A DNA stretch of 64,000 nt, taken from Rhodococcus sp. 06-462-5 (lineage in GTDB: Bacteria > Actinomycetota > Actinomycetes > Mycobacteriales > Mycobacteriaceae). A program made the translations under genes and the position numbers. The stretch covers positions 466,022 to 530,021 of the forward strand of contig NZ_NOYD01000013.1 of NCBI RefSeq assembly GCF_002258315.1, in the 5' to 3' direction. Every line of letters starts with the position of its first letter. The stretch's first letter is position 1. The notes under the pieces are model-generated. The model made no database searches, had not been told where the DNA came from, and saw only the letters and a list, made by a program, of their open reading frames with translations. This document shows, piece after piece, positions 26,203 to 34,600 of the stretch.

Positions 26203-26243
26203 GAGACTTGACTCCCAGTAAAAGCGATTGGGAGTCAAGTCTC
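26203..26243. repeat. Strong 15-bp hairpin near the right attachment site
   Basis: Perfect 15-base arms (GAGACTTGACTCCCA and its complement) surround an 11-base loop, 130 bp inside the right attachment repeat. No T tract follows on either strand, so it is not an obvious terminator. It could be a recombinase or excisionase binding site, or the end of a lost element. Confidence 0.6.
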
Positions 26244-26331
26244 CGAAACGCCCTCCGCCGCTTGAAACCCGCAGGTCAGGGAGTTGTCGATTTTCGCGAA
26301 GCTTGCGATCGCCTACACGTACCCGGACAAC

Positions 26332-26373
26332 AAAAAGTGCCCCCGACCAGCGAATACGCTGTTCAGGGGCACT
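26332..26373 (-). terminator. Current terminator of tRNA-Lys, supplied by the island
   Basis: On the minus strand an imperfect stem (AGTGCCCC...GGGGGCACT, with a second CAGCG/CGCTG stretch inside) is followed by five T. It begins at the edge of the tRNA and replaces the original terminator now at 17151-17186. Confidence 0.75.
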
Positions 26374-26412
26374 CGTTGTGCGCCATCAGGGATTCGAACC
26401 CCGGACCCGCTG
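26373..26412. repeat. Right attachment repeat (40 bp, inside tRNA-Lys)
   Basis: Forty bases identical to 17186-17225. Here they form the 3' part of the intact tRNA-Lys plus 6 downstream bases, marking the right end of the island. Confidence 0.9.
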
Positions 26413-26452
26413 ATTAAGAGTCAGCTGCTCTAACCAACTGAGCTAATGGCGC
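26379..26452 (-). tRNA. tRNA-Lys (anticodon CTT)
   Basis: The minus strand folds into a full cloverleaf: acceptor GCGCCAT paired with ATGGCGC, D arm GCTC..GAGC, anticodon stem GCTGA/TCAGC with loop CTCTTAA (anticodon CTT), and T arm CGGGG-TTCGAAT-CCCTG. The discriminator is A and CCA is not encoded. It hosts the genomic island at its 3' end and remains intact because the island carries a replacement 3' segment. Confidence 0.95.
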
Positions 26453-26545
26453 CGATCCGCACCGCGTGTTCTCTGCGGTGCGGGAGAAACATTAACAGCA
26501 GATGCCGCCAGATGTGAAATCGGCTGGTCGGAGCACGTGCATACG

Positions 26546-26767
26546 TCAGTTGAAGATCCGGCGAACCATGAGAACTGCCACCACTGCGCCCACTCCGAGG
26601 AGGGTGAACTTCACTGCCGGCTCGTTGAGCTTGGCCACCACGGACTGCTTGGTGTTGGCGACGATGTTCTTGGGGCTGGCACGGACGCTCAGCTCGTCCA
26701 GGGTGCTGGCGAGCTGATTGCGAGCGGCCTCGATCTCGCGCTCGATCCGGTCGGTGTCCTTGGCCAC
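26546..26767 (-). CDS. DUF3618 family small membrane protein
   Basis: A 73-residue protein with the DUF3618 signature TDRIEREIEAARNQLASTLDELSVRASPKNIV and a single C-terminal membrane helix (FTLLGVGAVVAVLMVRRIF). The family is widespread in actinobacteria, without an assigned role. The GTG at 26767 has GGAGG 8 bp upstream and is preferred over 26827. It diverges from bcp; the 77-bp gap between them must hold both promoters. This is the first native gene right of the island. Confidence 0.85.
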   Translation of the reverse strand: MAKDTDRIEREIEAARNQLASTLDELSVRASPKNIVANTKQSVVAKLNEPAVKFTLLGVGAVVAVLMVRRIFN

Positions 26768-26844
26768 GTGTCCTCCAACTTGTTGCAAATAGTCTCGGTC
26801 GCAGTCGAGCCTAGAGCACGACGACATTTCGATACTCTCGTGCG

Positions 26845-27318
26845 GTGACCGAATACAGCAAGCTCGAGCCGGGCGACACCGCTCCGGCGTTCACCCTGCC
26901 CGATGCCGACGGCAACGACGTCTCTCTCGCCGACTACGCAGGCAAGAAGGTGATCGTGTACTTCTACCCCGCCGCGAGCACCCCGGGCTGCACCAAGCAG
27001 GCCTGCGACTTCCGCGACAGTCTCGCCGAACTCAACGGCGAAGGTCTGGAAGTCATCGGCATCTCCCCCGACAAGCCCGCCAAGCTCGCCAAGTTCCGCG
27101 ACAAGGAAGAGCTGACGTTCCCCCTGCTCTCCGATGAGGAGAAGACGACGTTGCAGGCGTGGGGCGCATTCGGGGAGAAGAAGAACTACGGCAAGGTCTA
27201 CGAGGGCGTCATCCGCTCCACGTTCCTCGTCGACGAGGCAGGCAAGATCGAGGTGGCGCAGTACAACGTCCGCGCCACCGGACACGTCGCCAAGCTCCGC
27301 CGCGATCTAGCCGTCTGA
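26845..27318 (+). CDS. bcp: Thioredoxin-dependent thiol peroxidase (Bcp/PrxQ peroxiredoxin)
   Basis: A 157-residue cytosolic peroxiredoxin that reduces hydrogen and organic peroxides. The peroxidatic Cys lies in YPAASTPGCTKQAC, and a second Cys five residues later is the resolving Cys of the Bcp/PrxQ class. YPAASTPGCTKQACDFRDSL and the end region STFLVDEAGKI are family signatures; the length is normal. GTG start at 26845. Its 3' end overlaps the convergent dipeptidase gene by 12 bp. Confidence 0.93.
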   Translation: MTEYSKLEPGDTAPAFTLPDADGNDVSLADYAGKKVIVYFYPAASTPGCTKQACDFRDSLAELNGEGLEVIGISPDKPAKLAKFRDKEELTFPLLSDEEKTTLQAWGAFGEKKNYGKVYEGVIRSTFLVDEAGKIEVAQYNVRATGHVAKLRRDLAV

Positions 27319-28671
27319 CCCGGCCAGTCGCTGCAGGAACAACGCCTCGGCGACGGCCATCTTCTCGATTTCGGTCGGGTCCACGCTCTCGTTGGGAGCG
27401 TGGATCCGGCACCGAGGTTCCTCGACGCCCATCAGCACGATCTCGGCGTCCGGCAGCACCTGAGCCAACGCATTGCACAGCGGAATCGATCCGCCCTGAC
27501 CGGCGGTCCCCATCGGGTGCCCAAATGCCTCCTCCAACGCCTCGGACAGAGCCGCGTAGCCCGGCCCGTCGGTCCTGGCCCGAAACGGCGACCCGATCGC
27601 TTCTCGCTCGACGGTAACGCGCGCATTCCATGGCGTACGCGCCTCCAGATGAGCGACCAACGCATCTTGAGCCCGCTGCGGATCCATTCCCGGCGGCACC
27701 CGCAGATTGAGCCGTGCCGACGCACGAGGCGAGATCGCAGCAGCCGACCCCACGACCGGTGGGCAGTCGATCCCCAGAATCGTCAGAGCCGGCCGCGCCC
27801 ACACAGCATCGGCCACAGAGCCCGAGCCCGCCAGCCCGACGCCGTCGAGCACCCCGGCATCGGAACGGAACTGCTCCGGGTCGTACTGAACCCCGTCCCA
27901 GGTCTGCGTTCCGTCCAGGCCGTCGACCACGGTGTCGCCCTGCTCGTTGCGCAACGTGGAGAGCACGTGCACCAACGCTGCGAGGGCATCCGGCGCGGGC
28001 CCGCCGTACATGCCCGAGTGCACCTCTCCGGCAAGGGTTTCCACATGCACCACCACGTTGGCGATACCGCGGAGTGTGGTGGTGACCGTCGGCAAGCCGA
28101 CCTTCGCGTTACCGGTGTCGGCAATGACCACCATGTCTGCGGCAAACAATTCCGGTCGCTGCTCCACGAGCGCTTCCAATCCGCCGGTGCCCATCTCTTC
28201 CGAACCCTCGCAGACGATCCGCACGCCGACGTCGAGCGACTCCCCCAGTGCCCGTAGCGCCAGCAGATGCATTATGACGTTGCCCTTGCAGTCCGCCGAA
28301 CCCCGCCCGTACCAACGGCCGTCCCGTTCGGTCAGATCGAAAGGTTCACTGTCCCAGAGCTTTCCGTCACCTGGAGGTTGAACGTCGTAGTGCGAGTACA
28401 GCAGAACGGTCGGCGCTCCCGCGCGAGCCGGCCGCGAACCGACCACGGCCAGTGACCCGTCGACCGTCTCGATCAGTTGGACGTCGGGAATGCCCGCGTC
28501 GACAAAGGCCCGTTGCACCCACTGCGCCGCACCGGTGCACTGCTCGACCGGAAACTGCCGGGGATCGTGCACCGAGGTGAACCGGATCAGCTCTGCCAAC
28601 TCCGATTTCGCTCGGGGCATCTGCGATGCGATTGCAGATCGAACGTCGACGGGGCGCGGATCGGCGGGCAT
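27307..28671 (-). CDS. M20-family metallodipeptidase
   Basis: A 454-residue di-zinc peptidase, the common actinobacterial dipeptidase of the M20 family. The metal ligands are in LYSHYDVQPPGDGKLW (His and following Asp), GRGSADCKGN (Asp) and EGSEEMGTGGLE (Glu-Glu pair); a lid domain lies between about 200 and 320, and the final His is probably in CRIHAPNE. It hydrolyses small peptides or amino-acyl compounds in the cytoplasm. ATG start. A stem-loop separates it from the upstream gene, so it has its own promoter. Confidence 0.9.
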   Translation of the reverse strand: MPADPRPVDVRSAIASQMPRAKSELAELIRFTSVHDPRQFPVEQCTGAAQWVQRAFVDAGIPDVQLIETVDGSLAVVGSRPARAGAPTVLLYSHYDVQPPGDGKLWDSEPFDLTERDGRWYGRGSADCKGNVIMHLLALRALGESLDVGVRIVCEGSEEMGTGGLEALVEQRPELFAADMVVIADTGNAKVGLPTVTTTLRGIANVVVHVETLAGEVHSGMYGGPAPDALAALVHVLSTLRNEQGDTVVDGLDGTQTWDGVQYDPEQFRSDAGVLDGVGLAGSGSVADAVWARPALTILGIDCPPVVGSAAAISPRASARLNLRVPPGMDPQRAQDALVAHLEARTPWNARVTVEREAIGSPFRARTDGPGYAALSEALEEAFGHPMGTAGQGGSIPLCNALAQVLPDAEIVLMGVEEPRCRIHAPNESVDPTEIEKMAVAEALFLQRLAGSDG

Positions 28672-28690
28672 GAATCCTCCAAACGAGAAA

Positions 28691-28720
28691 ATGACAGACG
28701 GGCCCTAGCCAGTCTGTCAT
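28691..28720 (-). terminator. Stem-loop terminator after the DUF7159-like gene
   Basis: Nine-base perfect arms ATGACAGAC and GTCTGTCAT, followed on the minus strand by TTTTCTCG. It lies between the stop of the upstream gene at 28746 and the dipeptidase start. Confidence 0.7.
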
Positions 28721-28745
28721 CACTCGTCTCGAGAACGATTCACCG

Positions 28746-30110
28746 TCAGCCGCCGGAGAACTCCTGATGAATCCACTCACCCGTTTGCTGCCAGTGCCGA
28801 TCCCACGCTTCCTGCTCGAGCTGTTCGGGCGACTTGCCCGGCTCCGGAATGGGAACAGGAACGGTGAACTGCGGAGGGGCCACCGTGGTCGGTGCCGGTG
28901 CCGGCTGCGGGGCCGCCACAGCCTGGCGTGGCGGGTCCTGTGTCACCCGAGGCTGCGTGGTCGGTGCAGGCTCGACAACCGTCCATGGGTCCACTGTCGG
29001 GGGAATCGTCTCGGGCGGGGGTGCAATCTCCTGTGCCGGCGGAACCACGGCCGCAACCGGGTCGGACGTCGTCGGGTCCGCCTGCCGAGTCGCCCCCACC
29101 AGATCGGTACCGGCGTCGCGTCGATCGACGCTCTGTTCGGCAGTCGTCTCGGATTCGTCCGGCAACGTCGCAGCGACCGCGACACCTGCAGAGAGCACCC
29201 CGGCCAGCAGCACTGCGGCGAACACGAGCTTGCGTCCGGAGCCTCCCGACCGGGCCGATTTCGCCTCGACAACCGACAGCACGGCAGGCACCGGAAGCGG
29301 CGCTACCACCGTGTCGGAATCCGCGGCCTTCGCTACCTCGACGGTCTCCTCGGGCTCGAAGCCGGCAATCTCGGCGTCGACCTCGTCCGCTTCCACGACC
29401 TCGGTGTCGGCAGCCTCGACCGGATCCGAGTCCTCGGTCGCCACCGGCGCAGCGGCTACTGCGGCCGTCTTCTCCTGATGCGCCAGCAGCGCTGCTCCTC
29501 GCGCTGCGACCTGGTCCGCATCGCCCACGCGTACGACAGGAACGCCGAGTCCGAGCGACAGGATGTCGACCAGGTCTCGATTGCTCGACGAATCACCGAA
29601 CAAGGCCACGAACTCGGGCTTCTTGCCGGACTGATCCACCACTTCCCATGCCAGTGGGATGGTGCTGCCGATGCGCTCGGGCGACATCGAGTCCAACGCC
29701 GCAGTCTTGGCCAGGGTGATCGAGGCGTCGGTTGCGTCGGCGAGCGAGATGGAGACGCCCGCGGCGCCCATGTAGTACAGAAGGACGGTCTTCGCGTCGG
29801 CGAATTCCTTCGATGTTGCCAACCAGCCGAGGAACGACTCGGATGCCGACGACAGCACTGCGGGTTCGTCGCCCAGGGCAGCGGCGAACTCGGCGCGCTC
29901 GTCCTGGGTTCGATACACCACACCCACTGCGTCCACGTGTGCGTCGAGCGTCGCCGCCTCGGTGCGCATCGTCTCGATCGCTGTGGTCAGAACCGAGGCG
30001 GCGTCGGGATCGAGCGGGGTCGTCCGATCGGCGAGTACCTCGCCTGAGGTCGGCTCCAACAGCACTGTCTGCATAGAGCCAGATTCGATCGCTATACCAA
30101 TAGTTGTCAT
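28746..30110 (-). CDS. Actin-fold-like N-terminus with TM helix and proline-rich tail (DUF7159-like)
   Basis: A 454-residue protein. Residues about 1-215 begin TTIGIAIESGSMQTVLLEPTSGEVLADRTTPL, the phosphate-1 style strand pair of actin/Hsp70-fold proteins, and continue with an alanine-rich domain. A variable acidic linker (about 225-305) is followed by one membrane helix (KLVFAAVLLAGVLSAGVAVAATL, about 313-335) and a long Pro-rich extracellular tail (PPPETIPPTVDPW...TVPVPIPEPG). Such proteins are typical of mycolic-acid bacteria and probably act at the cell envelope; no enzymatic role is known to me. The ATG at 30110 has GGGAGA upstream and is preferred over 30263. Confidence 0.7.
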   Translation of the reverse strand: MTTIGIAIESGSMQTVLLEPTSGEVLADRTTPLDPDAASVLTTAIETMRTEAATLDAHVDAVGVVYRTQDERAEFAAALGDEPAVLSSASESFLGWLATSKEFADAKTVLLYYMGAAGVSISLADATDASITLAKTAALDSMSPERIGSTIPLAWEVVDQSGKKPEFVALFGDSSSNRDLVDILSLGLGVPVVRVGDADQVAARGAALLAHQEKTAAVAAAPVATEDSDPVEAADTEVVEADEVDAEIAGFEPEETVEVAKAADSDTVVAPLPVPAVLSVVEAKSARSGGSGRKLVFAAVLLAGVLSAGVAVAATLPDESETTAEQSVDRRDAGTDLVGATRQADPTTSDPVAAVVPPAQEIAPPPETIPPTVDPWTVVEPAPTTQPRVTQDPPRQAVAAPQPAPAPTTVAPPQFTVPVPIPEPGKSPEQLEQEAWDRHWQQTGEWIHQEFSGG

Positions 30111-30413
30111 GGCAGTCTCCCTGTGCTCAGGGTGAAGGCTCCCGACCATGAACGTCATCCAGTTGTTTCGAATGACGATCACCCTGCACGGAATTTGATT
30201 CAGTTCCCTAAACCATACCTGTTGACGGTTAAATTGGACCAGATCGGTCTTGGAGTTTGTCACAGTATGAGGATCCAGCCTTTGTCGTCGACCCCAGGAT
30301 TGATTCGAAGCCCTCGGCTGGAACCCGCGAATCCGAGCCGAAAGCGCAGTCTGCCGGCGTGACCTACCGGACCGTTGTGGATAACGAGCCCCCGCGCCGG
30401 ATAGCCTGACCGG
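30111..30413. other. Divergent promoter region, no gene seen
   Basis: About 300 bp between the divergent DUF7159-like and TetR genes. I see no open frame with support. TTGACGGTTAAATTGG near 30219 is a possible promoter core, but no clean -10 pairs with it. Confidence 0.3.
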
Positions 30414-31133
30414 GTGGAATCCTCTGCTCGTGCCCAGTCCTCGCGCCGTCTCGACGCCGCGCTCGAGTCGACGGCACAGACTCAGGAGCTCATGCCGCGC
30501 CGGCGACCCACCCAGGAACGTAGCCAGCGCAAGTTCGACGCGTTGCTGCAGGCCTCACGCGAGTTGCTCAGTGACGTCGGTTTCGAGTCGTTCACCTGCG
30601 AGGAAGTCGCGTCGCGCGCAGAACTCCCCATCGGCACGCTGTATCAGTTCTTCGCCAACAAGTACGTCATCGTCTGCGAGCTCAACCGCCAGGACCTCGT
30701 GGGGGTGCAGCAGGAACTCGCCGAGTTCGACGGCGAAGTCCCGTCCCTGGACTGGGTGCGGTTCCTCAACAACTTCGTCGACCACATGGCAGGCATGTGG
30801 ATGACCGATCCATCGCGCCGTGAAGTGTGGCTCGCCATGCAGTCGACACCGTCGACGCGCGCAACCGGGGTGATCCACGAGCGGGAGTTCGCCGAGCAGG
30901 TCTCGCGCATGCTCGGGCCGCTCACTCCGCGCACGCCTCGGCATCGCCGCAACCTCATGGCGCAGGTGTTGGTACACATCGTCTACTCGATGCTCAACTT
31001 CTCCGTGCAGGACGGCCAGAGCCACGAGGACGCCGTCGCCGAGCTCAAACGCATCATGATGGCGTATCTGCTCGTCGCCGAGAAGGAGAGCAGACGTTCC
31101 GGCGGCTCGGCGAGTGACAACGAGCAAGCCTGA
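30414..31133 (+). CDS. TetR-family transcriptional regulator
   Basis: A 239-residue regulator with a GTG start. A disordered N-terminus of about 30 residues precedes the HTH, RSQRKFDALLQASRELLSDVGFESFTCEEVASRAELPIGTLYQFFANKYVIVCEL (about 37-90). The C-terminal helical half resembles the TetR_C_17 type (MWMTDPSRREVWLAMQSTPSTRA). A later ATG at 30492 would remove the N-terminal tail and cannot be excluded. Divergent from the DUF7159-like gene, which may be a target. It ends in a strong bidirectional terminator facing acpS. Confidence 0.85.
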   Translation: MESSARAQSSRRLDAALESTAQTQELMPRRRPTQERSQRKFDALLQASRELLSDVGFESFTCEEVASRAELPIGTLYQFFANKYVIVCELNRQDLVGVQQELAEFDGEVPSLDWVRFLNNFVDHMAGMWMTDPSRREVWLAMQSTPSTRATGVIHEREFAEQVSRMLGPLTPRTPRHRRNLMAQVLVHIVYSMLNFSVQDGQSHEDAVAELKRIMMAYLLVAEKESRRSGGSASDNEQA

Positions 31134-31151
31134 ACAACCCGAGCCCGCACC

Positions 31152-31197
31152 GACGAAAGGCCCGCCCGATCACCTGGATCGGACGGGCCTTTCGTCG
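31152..31197. terminator. Bidirectional terminator between tetR and acpS
   Basis: A near-perfect hairpin with arms beginning GACGAAAGGCCCG, one mismatch and a 5-base loop, lies between two convergent genes. It serves the tetR transcript on the plus strand and the fas-acpS transcript on the minus strand. Confidence 0.85.
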
Positions 31198-31209
31198 TTC
31201 AGCGTGGAG

Positions 31210-31602
31210 TCACTCCTCCAGAATCGCCACCGCGGCGGCGATGTCGCCGTCGTGCGTCAGCGACAGATGGATCTTGACCGTCGGCAGGAACTCCTGCGCC
31301 ATCCCGTGCAATTTGATGGACGGACGGCCCCACGCATCGTTGACGACCTCGATCAGCGGATACGGGTTGTCACCGATCTGCGGCGGCCGAGCGAATCGCG
31401 ATGTGGCCCATGCCTTCAGCACTGCTTCCTTGGCCGCCCACCGTGCTGCGTAGTGGCGGGTCGGGTCGGAACTCTTCGTCGCGGCATGACGGCGCTCGCC
31501 CGCGGTGAAGCTGTCGCGGATCATCGTCGTGCCGACCTTCTCCATCTGCTCGGCGAAGTCGGACACCGTCACCAGGTCGAAACCCACTCCCAGAATCGCC
31601 AT
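31210..31602 (-). CDS. acpS: Holo-[acyl-carrier-protein] synthase
   Basis: A 130-residue phosphopantetheinyl transferase of the AcpS class. It moves the 4'-phosphopantetheine of CoA to the carrier Ser of the synthase. The Mg-binding residues are visible: Asp in AILGVGFDLVTVSDF and Glu in RWAAKEAVLKAWA, and the C-terminal SLTHDGDIAAAVAIL is standard. Its ATG shares one base with the fas stop codon (TGATG), so translation is coupled to fas. The substrate is most likely the ACP domain of that synthase, as in mycobacteria. Confidence 0.95.
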   Translation of the reverse strand: MAILGVGFDLVTVSDFAEQMEKVGTTMIRDSFTAGERRHAATKSSDPTRHYAARWAAKEAVLKAWATSRFARPPQIGDNPYPLIEVVNDAWGRPSIKLHGMAQEFLPTVKIHLSLTHDGDIAAAVAILEE

Positions 31603-34600
31603 CAGATGGCACCCGGCAGACCGGAGGAGTAGACGTCGTCCTCGCCGAGGCGAGCGGACTCGTTGAGCAACACGTTTGCCTCCAGTTCGCGTGACGCCTT
31701 GGCCGGCGTCCCGTCATGTCCGAGCCGTCGATCGTCGGGCCGCTCGTAGAGGGAGTCTCCTCCCACCATCGCGGAGATCAGCCTGCGCTGACCGGCGATA
31801 CGGCGCTCGTTCGCCTTCGCGATGTACTCGGCACGCCGGTCCGCCGGAACGGCCTCGACGAACGCCTGCGGGTGCACCAGCGCGATGAGTCCGGACACGT
31901 GGCCGAATCCGAGTGAGGTGAGCAGACCTGCCTTGAGCGGCACCGAGTCACCGAAGCGCAGCGGCTCCCGTGCCCACACCAGATGCTCGAACGGGGTCAT
32001 CTTGTCGTCGACGCAGTCGAGGCTGCGGTTCGGCGGGATGACGCCGTTGGCCAGTACCTGGCACAGACCGATCAACTGCCAGGCAGCCGCTCCACCCTTC
32101 GAGTGTCCGGTGAGGCTCTTCTGCGAGACGACGAAGAGCGGAGCGCCGTCCGAACGACCGATGGCCTTGGCGAGGCGGGTGTGCAGTTCCGCCTCGTTCG
32201 GGTCGTTGGCTGCAGTGGAGGTGTCGTGCTTGGAGATCACGGCCACGTCGTCTGCACTGACGCCGAGCGCGTTGAGCGAGAGCGCGAGCGCCGAATCCTT
32301 GCCGCCGCGACCGGCACTGAGCGCGCCGAGTCCCGGAGCCGGGATGGAGGTGTGCACTCCGTCGCCGTACGACTGTGCGTAGGCCACCACTCCGAGGACC
32401 GGCAGGCCCATCTCGAGTGCCAGGTCTCCGCGAGCGAGCAGAATCGTTCCGCCGCCGTGGGATTCGACGAATCCACCGCGCCTGCGGTCGTTCGCCCGCG
32501 AGAACCGCCGATCGCTGATGCCCTTGGCGGTCATCGCTGCCGAGTCCGCGGTGGCCGACATGTCACCGAAGCCGATGATGCCTTCGTTGCTCAGGTCGTC
32601 GAAGCCGCCGGCGACCACGAGCTGCGCCTTGCCCAGCTTGATCTTGTCGACGCCTTCCTCGACGGAGACGGCCGCGGTGGCGCAGGCGGCGACGGGGTGA
32701 ACCATCGCGCCGTAGCTACCGATGTAGGACTGGACCACATGCGCGGCAACGACGTTCGGCAGAGCCTCCTGCAGGATGTCGTTCGCACGAGCATCACCGA
32801 GCAGGGTGTCGATGTACAGCGAGCGCATGGACTCCATGCCGCCCATGCCGGTGCCCTGTGTGTTGGCCACCAGCGTGGGGTGCACCCAGCGCATCAGTTC
32901 CGACGGGTTGAAGCCCGAGGAGATGAACGCGTCGACCGTGGTGACGATGTTCCACAGTGCGACACGGTCGACCGAGCTGGCCATGTCGGGCGAGATGCCC
33001 CACTTGGTCGGATCGAATCCGGTCGGAATCTGCCCACCGACGGTGCGGGTGAGCTTCATCTTGCGCGGGACGCGAATTTCGGTGCCCGCCTTGCGGGTGA
33101 CCTGCCAGTCGCTCGAATCCGGGACCGGCGTGATCAGTGTGTGCTCGGGATCCGCTGCTGCGAACGACCGTGCATCGATCTCGGTTCCGACCACGAACGT
33201 CAGGTCGTTGTCGAGGAAGATCGAGGTCATCAGCGGAGCGGTGTTGCCGACCATCGCGCCGTCGTCGCCGTAGGTGCGGATACCGCACTTCTCGACCACG
33301 ATGTCGTGGTACTTGTCGGCGATGTCCTCCTCGGGCACCAGGTCACCGGACTCGATGTCGTACCAACCCGGCTTGGGATCGTTCTCCCAGGCGATCAGGC
33401 CGGTGTTCCACGCGAGTTCGAGTACGCCTGCGGCCGAGAGCTGCTCGTCGACCTCCATCTCGAAGCGGGTGCGTGCCGAACCGTACGGTCCGAGCTCGCC
33501 TGCACCGACGATGACGACCAGATCCTTCGGGTCTACATCGAGTGTCGGCCACGCCGGAGCGGTGGTCGTCGTCGACAGCCGCGGCGGAGCGGGCAGTGCC
33601 GCGATCACCGAATCATCCACTGCCTCTTCGGTCTTCTCGGCAGCGGCCGCAGCCGCGTCCCGAGCGAGTTCGACGAGGTTGAGCTTGGTGCTGGCCAATC
33701 CGCCGGTGAGATCGGCCACGATCGGCTCCTGAGCGGCCTGACGACGAGCGTCAGGCGTGCACAGCTGCAGCAACTCGGTTGCCATCTCGTCGGTCGACCA
33801 GGTGCGCACACCCTCGGCTTCGACCGCCTCGACGATGGGGTCGTTGCCGCCCATCAGGCCGGTTCCGCGGACCCAACCGATGTGAGCGTGGGCGATGGAC
33901 ACCCGCTCGGCCCAGTTCTTCTCCGAACCCCACTTGGCGACAACCGCATCGAGTGCAGCCTTGGACTCGCCGTAGGCACCGTCGCCACCGAACATTCCGC
34001 GGTTCGGCGATCCCGGCAGCACCACGTGCAGGTGCGTGTCGATGTCGTTGTCGTAGCCGACCTTGGACAGTCCGCCGATCAGACGCTCGACCGACCAGAG
34101 CAGCACGCGCATCTCCATCTCGGCGCGAGCTCCGGCGTCGGACATCTCGCCGACGACCCGAGGTGCGGCGAACGGGAACAGCATCGTCGGCGTGGCACCG
34201 GCCTTGACCAGAGTCTTTGCGCCACCGGCAGTGTCGATGAAGTCGCTGCCGATCCACTCGATGAGCGCATCGACGTCGGTGTACGACGCGATGTTCGCCG
34301 GAACCACCCAGAGCGACGCTCCGCTGCGTGCGTTGTCGCGGTAGAGCGAGCGGTAGAAGCCGAGTCGCTCGTCGTCGAGCCTGGAGGTGGTGACGAAGAC
34401 CGTCGCTCCCCCGGCCAGCAGCTTGGCCGTCACCGCAGCTGCGATGGAGCCCTTGCTGCCGCCGGTGACCACTGCGACCTCGTCGGACCATTGGCCCTTG
34501 TCCTCGGATGCGACCGCTATATCCGCGATGCGTCCGAAGGTTTCGGCGAGCACTGTCTTGTTCTCGTAGTCGGCCTTGGCCTTCCACCACTGTGCCTGCG

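Larger units (their letters stand above)
17186..26412. mobile_element. Genomic island in tRNA-Lys(CTT), about 9.2 kb, defence-gene cargo
   Basis: The island lies between two 40-bp perfect copies of the tRNA-Lys 3' end. Joining the native flanks across one repeat would restore an intact tRNA followed by the terminator at 17151-17186, so the direction of insertion is clear: the island supplies the 3' end of the present tRNA and its own terminator. The cargo is a TIR/HIT-membrane pair, a pentapeptide-repeat membrane protein, a HEPN-like protein and a two-helix membrane protein. The last three have visibly lower GC than the surrounding chromosome. IS3 debris and about 3 kb of non-coding sequence indicate decay. 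No tyrosine or serine recombinase gene is visible, so it is probably no longer self-mobile. Confidence 0.85.
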
